From assembly GCA_036501485.1 (NCBI GenBank), contig DASYAG010000093.1:1-64000 (forward strand): a stretch of 64,000 bases of DNA. The letters are read 5' to 3'. The notes beneath the pieces are model-generated. The model had not been told where the DNA came from. It saw only the letters and a program-made list of their open reading frames with translations, and made no database searches. Positions 59,961 through 64,000 of the stretch are shown here, piece by piece (position 1 is the stretch's first letter; each line of letters starts with the position of its first letter). The position numbers and the translations under genes are program-made. This DNA is from PALSA-607 sp036501485. Lineage in GTDB: Bacteria; Actinomycetota; Actinomycetes; Acidothermales; Acidothermaceae.

Positions 59961-61592
59961 ATGGCCGAGTTCTCGCTTCCGGGATACGACGTCGAAGAGC
60001 TGGTGGGGTTCGGCGGCTCCGGCGAAGTCTGGCGCGCGCGTGATTCGTCGACCGGTGAGGTGGTCGCGCTCAAGCGGCTGCGCGGCGACGTGGCGAGTCT
60101 CCTATCGGCGGAGCAACTGCAGCGTGAGGCAGCACTACTCGCGACCGTCCGCCATGACCACATCGTCGCGCTCCGCTCCGTCGTCTCGACGAACGACGGC
60201 ATTGTCCTGGTGCTCGACTACGCCGAGGGCGGCAGTCTGGCGGCGGTGCTTGGGGCGCGCAGTCGGCTGTCGGCTGGCGAGGTCGTCACGATCGGTGCGC
60301 CGCTGGCTCAGGCCCTGTCTGACATCGCCTCCCGAGGTCTGACTCACGGTGACGTCACGTCGGGCAACATCGTGTTCGACGGCTCCGGCAAACCGCTGCT
60401 GGCAGATCTTGGGGTCGCGAACCTGATCGGCGACAAAGCAGGGCCGACCGGGCGGACGCCGGGCTACGCCGACCCTGCAGGGGTGGGCGGCGAAGACTCC
60501 AGCCCTGCGAGCGACGTGCATGGCCTGGCCGCGGTCTGCTTCACCGCGCTCGCCGGCGTCCTGCCCTACCGCGACTCCGAGCCGAAGGTCGCGCGCGCGC
60601 TTGGGCCGCTGGCGCCCGACGCTCCCGCCGCGTTGGTCGCAGCGATTGAGGCAGGGCTTGATCCATCTCCCGAGACCCGGCCCGACGCTGCCGCCTTCGG
60701 CCGCGCGCTGTTCGCTTCGTGCGCGCCCGTCGCTGTCCGGCTCGTGCGGGGGAGTCAGCGAATCGACGGGACTTTGGCCGCGCCTACGCACGTCGTGCCG
60801 GGGTCGGCTCGAGCCGTGGAGTCGCCGGAGATTCCTGAGCGGCCTCGTTCGCGCTTTCGTCGCGGGCTACCGGTGGGTCGGCATCGCTGGTCGGTGAGCC
60901 GTCGCGCACTCGTTGGCCGCGCGGTCGCAGTTGCCTGCGTTGTGGCTTTGCTCGGTGCGGCGGTCGCGATCGGAATTGCGTGGGGGTGGGCCGATCATGG
61001 TCATCGCGCGTCGGCGAGCGTCCCGGTCACACCGCCCGCCAGCCCGGCGTTCGCGTCGGTTACGCCGTCCGCTCTCGGGTCAGTCCCGCCGTCCGCTGTG
61101 GGGTCTGTCCCGCCGTCCGCGGGTGGGTCTGCGGCGGCGACGCCATTCGCGGCTGCACCGACGGATTGGATCTCTGTTGTCGGCGCGCTTGACCGCAGCC
61201 GCGACAGTGCTTTCGCCGATGCCGACGCGGCCGAACTCGATGCGATCTATGTGCCGGGATCCGCCGCGCTGACGACAGATCGTGCGACGTTGGGACGCCT
61301 CGTCGGCGCCGGTGAACGCGTTCGCGGGCTCCAGTTCGTGCTCGGTTCGGTGCAGGTCGTGTCGCAGACTCCGGGAGAGGTCACGCTCGCGGTGGTAGAC
61401 ACGCTGGCCAGCTATGACGTCCTTGACCCCGCGGGCGTGGCGACGCACGTTCCGGGGCGGGGGCTACGGAAGTGGACGGTCGTGCTCCGCGCCCAACCGC
61501 CATCTGCAGCCGCGCAGACAGCGGACTCCACGAATGCTGCCGGCGCGCCGGACGCCTTGCGGTGGCGCATCGCTTCGATCGCACCCGCCTGA
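59961..61592 (+). CDS. Serine/threonine protein kinase-like protein, single TM
   Basis: A 543-residue membrane protein. The kinase domain covers about residues 8-255: GFGGSGEVWRARD (Gly loop), VVALKRL (Lys), HGDVTSGNIVF (catalytic loop) and LADLGVAN (metal Asp). The HRD Arg is Gly and DFG is DLG, both seen in active non-RD kinases, so activity is possible. Basic linker, a TM helix (VAVACVVALLGAAVAIGIAWGW), a Pro/Ser repeat (PPSAVGSVPPSAGGS) and an extracytoplasmic domain (DWISVVGALDRSRDSAFADAD…) follow. The outer domain may sense an envelope signal. Divergent from lipB. ATG 59961 is domain-based; GTG 59889 is open. Confidence 0.85.
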   Translation: MAEFSLPGYDVEELVGFGGSGEVWRARDSSTGEVVALKRLRGDVASLLSAEQLQREAALLATVRHDHIVALRSVVSTNDGIVLVLDYAEGGSLAAVLGARSRLSAGEVVTIGAPLAQALSDIASRGLTHGDVTSGNIVFDGSGKPLLADLGVANLIGDKAGPTGRTPGYADPAGVGGEDSSPASDVHGLAAVCFTALAGVLPYRDSEPKVARALGPLAPDAPAALVAAIEAGLDPSPETRPDAAAFGRALFASCAPVAVRLVRGSQRIDGTLAAPTHVVPGSARAVESPEIPERPRSRFRRGLPVGRHRWSVSRRALVGRAVAVACVVALLGAAVAIGIAWGWADHGHRASASVPVTPPASPAFASVTPSALGSVPPSAVGSVPPSAGGSAAATPFAAAPTDWISVVGALDRSRDSAFADADAAELDAIYVPGSAALTTDRATLGRLVGAGERVRGLQFVLGSVQVVSQTPGEVTLAVVDTLASYDVLDPAGVATHVPGRGLRKWTVVLRAQPPSAAAQTADSTNAAGAPDALRWRIASIAPA

Positions 61593-61609
61593 GGCGCTGT
61601 TTTGAGTAC

Positions 61610-61638
61610 TTGACATCGGCTGTCCTGAAACTAATACT
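61610..61638 (+). promoter_or_regulatory. Sigma70-type promoter of padR operon
   Basis: TTGACA at 61610-61615 and TAATAC at 61632-61637 (16-bp spacer; 17 bp if AATACT is taken). It is the best consensus promoter in the window. Confidence 0.7.
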
Positions 61639-61662
61639 CTGATTCGAGTAGTCGAACCAGAG
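61637..61662. promoter_or_regulatory. Palindromic operator overlapping padR promoter
   Basis: CTCTGATTCGA-GTAG-TCGAACCAGAG is an 11-bp inverted repeat with one mismatch. It starts at the -10 box and ends beside the ribosome-binding site, the position expected for autorepression by PadR. Confidence 0.65.
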
Positions 61663-61670
61663 GAGCGTCG

Positions 61671-62360
61671 ATGGCGCGTCGTCAGAGGTCCAATCCGCTG
61701 GCTCTCGCGGTGCTGGCGTGCCTTGTTGAGCGTCCGATGCACCCATACGAGATCTCGACGACTTTGCGCAGCCGAGGCAAGGAATTGAGCATCAAGCTCA
61801 ACTACGGCTCGTTGTATTCGGTCGTCGAGTCGCTGGAGAAGCAGGGCTTGATCCGGGCGCGCGAGACCACACGTGAAGGACGCCGGCCTGAGCGCACGGT
61901 GTACGAGATCACCGATGCCGGCACGATCGAGTGTGAAGACTGGCTTGCCGAGTTGATCTCGGTGCCGGTCCGCGAGTTCACCTCGTTGGAGGCGGCGCTG
62001 TCGCTGCTTCTGCTGCTCGAACCCAACGAGGCTGCACGACTACTCGACGAGCGTGCCGAGCGGCTGCGCATCGACCAGCGAGGCATCGACGCTGCCCACG
62101 CCGAAGCGGCCAGCATGCAGCTGCCCGACCTCTTCCTGATCGAGAGCGTCTATCGCCGCACCATGCTGACCGCGGAGTTGCAGTTCGTCACCACCCTCGC
62201 GCGCGACATCAGATCGGGTGCCTTCCAGGGCACCGATTGGTGGCGGCGCATTCACGAACTGCGCGCAGTCGGAATCGGCTTCGAAGAACTTGCGCAGGAT
62301 CCGGTCGGGCACTTGGGGGAGGAGGCCGCGCGCTGGTTCAACCAGCCCCAGTCCAGCTAG
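61671..62360 (+). CDS. PadR-family transcriptional regulator
   Basis: A 229-residue regulator. The N-terminal winged helix LALAVLACLVERPMHPYEISTTLRSRG and LNYGSLYSVVESLEKQGLIRARETTREGRRPERTVYEITDAG is a clear PadR domain; the C-terminal half is the helical Vir_act_alpha_C-type dimerisation region. PadR proteins repress neighbouring exporters until a drug or phenolic binds. The DrrAB-like genes downstream are the likely targets. AGAGGAG precedes ATG 61671. The gene end is duplicated. Confidence 0.93.
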   Translation: MARRQRSNPLALAVLACLVERPMHPYEISTTLRSRGKELSIKLNYGSLYSVVESLEKQGLIRARETTREGRRPERTVYEITDAGTIECEDWLAELISVPVREFTSLEAALSLLLLLEPNEAARLLDERAERLRIDQRGIDAAHAEAASMQLPDLFLIESVYRRTMLTAELQFVTTLARDIRSGAFQGTDWWRRIHELRAVGIGFEELAQDPVGHLGEEAARWFNQPQSS

Positions 62361-62375
62361 CAACAGTCCAGCTAG
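62349..62375. repeat. Duplicated end of padR gene
   Basis: CAGTCCAGCTAG, the last codons and stop of padR (62349-62360), is repeated exactly at 62364-62375. The period is 15 bp. Confidence 0.8.
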
Positions 62376-62387
62376 AACAGAGCGAAA

Positions 62388-62419
62388 CCCCTGACCGGTG
62401 CGTGAACACCGGCCAGGGG
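62388..62419 (+). terminator. Hairpin between padR and ABC transporter genes
   Basis: CCCCTGACCGGTG (62388-62400) pairs with CACCGGCCAGGGG (62407-62419), 13 bp with one mismatch and a 6-nt loop. It may terminate or attenuate the padR transcript, so the transporter may have a second promoter in 62420-62540. Confidence 0.65.
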
Positions 62420-62544
62420 CCGTACACCCGAGTTGAGACCGCAGGCGGCCCATCCCGAGGCGCACTCTTAACGATAGGCGCTGCGATCTCGACTCCCCAT
62501 CAGGTGCTTGTGCTTGGCGCAGGCACCCACACACAGGGAGTTCG

Positions 62545-63525
62545 ATGTCCGACTCATCATCGATGGCACTAGCTGCCGCCGACCTCGTGAAGACCTATCC
62601 AGGGGCTCGCGGCAAGCCGCGCGTCCGTGCATTGGACGGGCTATCAATCAACGTGCAGGCCGGCAGTGTGTTCGCGTTGCTCGGCCCGAACGGTGCCGGG
62701 AAATCCACCGCAGTAAAGATTTTGGCCACGCTGTCGCGCCCCGACTCGGGACGCGCCAGTGTCGCCGGCGTCGATGTCCTTCGCGACCCCAACCGAGTGC
62801 GGCACGTCATCGGTCTCGTCTCGCAGAAGGCGTCGAGCGACCCGATGGCGACGGCGCGCGAGAACTTGGTACTCGCGGGGCGAATCCACGGGATGTCCAG
62901 TTCGTCGGCACGTGCTCGCTCTGCTGATCTGCTGTCGCGGTTCGCGCTCGACGACGCCGCAGACCGGTTGGCAAAAACCTTTTCCGGCGGCATGGCTCGC
63001 AAGCTCGATGTCGCGATTGGGCTGATGCATCGCCCGCAGGTGCTGTTCCTCGACGAGCCCACGACGGGGCTCGATCCGCAGGCCAGAACGGAACTGTGGG
63101 CGGAGATCGATCGGCTGTCGAGCGACGAGCAGGTCGCGGTGCTGCTCACCACCCACTACCTGGAGGAGGCTGACCAACTCGCTGACCAGCTCGCGATCGT
63201 CGATCACGGACGTGTCGTGGTTGAAGGGACGCCGGAGCAACTCAAGGCTGAGTTGAACGGCGACACCGTGCAGATCGAACTCGCGACAGCGGAAGCGATG
63301 CCGACAGCCTTGGCGCTATTGTCGCGCGTACCCGGTCTGCGCGACGTCGCCTCGGTTGGTGCGAGCCTTCGGGCACGTGCATCGAGTGGCGCCAGGGCGG
63401 TGCCGTCGGTGCTGTCCGCGCTCGAAGACGCGGCGATCGCGGTGTCGTCTGTGACAGTTGCGCGCCCGTCGCTGGACGACGTGTATCTCCACCACGTCGG
63501 TCGCAGTTTCGAGGTGGCGGCATGA
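62545..63525 (+). CDS. ABC transporter ATP-binding protein, DrrA-like
   Basis: A 326-residue ATPase of a daunorubicin-resistance-type exporter. Walker A LLGPNGAGKSTAVKIL, Q-loop LVSQKASSDPMATARENL, signature FSGGMARKLDVAIGLMHRP, Walker B VLFLDEPTTGLDP and switch TTHYLEEAD are intact. The C-terminal DUF4162-like extension (VQIELATAEAMPTALALL…) is typical of DrrA. The signature reads SGGM rather than SGGQ, as is common in this subfamily. Ribosome-binding site GGGAG precedes ATG 62545. The permease gene overlaps its stop. Confidence 0.93.
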   Translation: MSDSSSMALAAADLVKTYPGARGKPRVRALDGLSINVQAGSVFALLGPNGAGKSTAVKILATLSRPDSGRASVAGVDVLRDPNRVRHVIGLVSQKASSDPMATARENLVLAGRIHGMSSSSARARSADLLSRFALDDAADRLAKTFSGGMARKLDVAIGLMHRPQVLFLDEPTTGLDPQARTELWAEIDRLSSDEQVAVLLTTHYLEEADQLADQLAIVDHGRVVVEGTPEQLKAELNGDTVQIELATAEAMPTALALLSRVPGLRDVASVGASLRARASSGARAVPSVLSALEDAAIAVSSVTVARPSLDDVYLHHVGRSFEVAA

Positions 63526-64000
63526 GCAGCACCTTGACCGAAATGCCAATGTTGGCCCCGGATTCGTCGCGGCCGCAACGCGAGCGCGGCGGTCTGTTGC
63601 AGCATTCGCTGTACCTGACGGCTCGTTCGCTGCGCACGCTGTGGCGGCAACCGACGTTCGCCGCCATGACGTTAATCGCACCGATCATTTGGCTGTTGCT
63701 GTTCGGTCAGCTGTTCCGATCCGTCGTGCACATCCCAGGGTTCTCGACTGGATCAGGTTCGTACCTCGAGTTCATTACGCCAGGCGTGATCGTGATGACA
63801 GCGTTGTTCTCGAGCGGCTGGGCAGGCGCCGTCTACATCGACGATATGAACCGCGGTGTGATGGATCGGCTACTCGCTTCGCCGGTGCGTCGCGGCGCGA
63901 TGATGATCGGAACGCTTGCTTACCAAGCGGTTACAACGATCGTGCAAACGCTCATCGTCTTCGCCGTTGCGTACGTCAGCGGTGCTCGCTTTCCTGGTGG
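63522..64000 (+). CDS. ABC-2 type permease, DrrB-like (partial, runs off window)
   Basis: The first 159 codons of the membrane partner. ATG 63522 overlaps the ATPase stop (ATGA). After a short polar N-terminus come SLRTLWRQPTFAAMTLIAPIIWLLLFGQLF (first helix), a loop with GSYLEFITPGVIVMTALFSSGWAGAVYIDDMNRGVMDRLLASPVRRGAMMIG (typical ABC-2 membrane motif) and the start of a third helix. With the ATPase it probably exports a drug or lipid under PadR control. Confidence 0.92.
   Translation, partial: MSSTLTEMPMLAPDSSRPQRERGGLLQHSLYLTARSLRTLWRQPTFAAMTLIAPIIWLLLFGQLFRSVVHIPGFSTGSGSYLEFITPGVIVMTALFSSGWAGAVYIDDMNRGVMDRLLASPVRRGAMMIGTLAYQAVTTIVQTLIVFAVAYVSGARFPG

Overview
This window comes from a high-GC actinobacterium. 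Evidence: a GlnR-type operator in front of glnA1; the order panB–nadE–glnA2–glnE … glnA1–(RDD)–DUF4191–lipA–lipB, which matches the mycobacterial/streptomycete arrangement; an F420:NADPH oxidoreductase-like gene; PadR/DrrAB and MmpL transporters; and many GTG starts. At least eleven genes have a TANNNT box ending 6-7 nt before the start codon, so they are probably transcribed without a leader. Secreted S53 (acid-type) peptidase, GH44 and GH130 enzymes suggest a soil or plant-litter organism. I cannot name a genus.

Layout. 0-9.5 kb: end of a LysE exporter, an MmpL transporter, a two-component system with a DUF4097 protein, a secreted sedolisin divergent from a TrmB regulator, a GNAT and a YbhN-type membrane protein. 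9.5-17.5 kb: a large AAA/LuxR regulator, a three-domain glutaminase (glutaminase-STAS-cNMP), a phosphofructokinase and a secreted beta-propeller. 18-25.5 kb: a carbohydrate locus (GT4, six-hairpin glycosidase-like protein, GH130 phosphorylase in GTGA-overlapping order, opposing GT4, cell-wall-anchored GH44). 25.5-31.2 kb: small metabolic genes (SIP, ACT protein, YCII, methyltransferase, PEBP, PPK2, hydrolase). 31.2-35.5 kb: a fatty-acid modification cluster (CFA-type methylase, DUF1365, FAD oxidase, DUF1295). 35.6-43.8 kb: MAP, a DUF1508 protein with a histone-H1-like tail, DedA, F420 reductase, panB, nadE, glnA2. 43.8-61.6 kb: nitrogen and lipoate core genes glnE, glnA1, RDD, DUF4191, lipA, lipB, then a Ser/Thr kinase. 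61.6-64 kb: PadR and a DrrAB-type exporter running off the end.

The most notable region is 49.5-55.3 kb, an accessory island inserted where glnE and glnA1 converge. On the minus strand, TIR, SLOG-like and thymine-hypermodification-type (5-hmdU DNA kinase helical / alpha-glutamyl-thymine pyrophosphorylase-like) genes overlap by ATGA, and are followed by a protein with two degenerate MazG domains plus a MazG_C-like domain. Divergently lie a ThsB-like TIR gene and an Nmad2 (nucleotide-modification-associated) gene. No ThsA, integrase or transposase is present. The island abuts a frameshifted remnant of a sensor histidine kinase. I read it as a probable anti-phage system that couples sensing or processing of hypermodified bases to TIR nucleotide signalling. 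This is inference from domain content, not demonstrated function.

A second recurring pattern is short tandem duplication of gene ends: the last codons plus stop codon are copied once or twice directly downstream (DedA, MFS, FAD oxidase and PadR genes).
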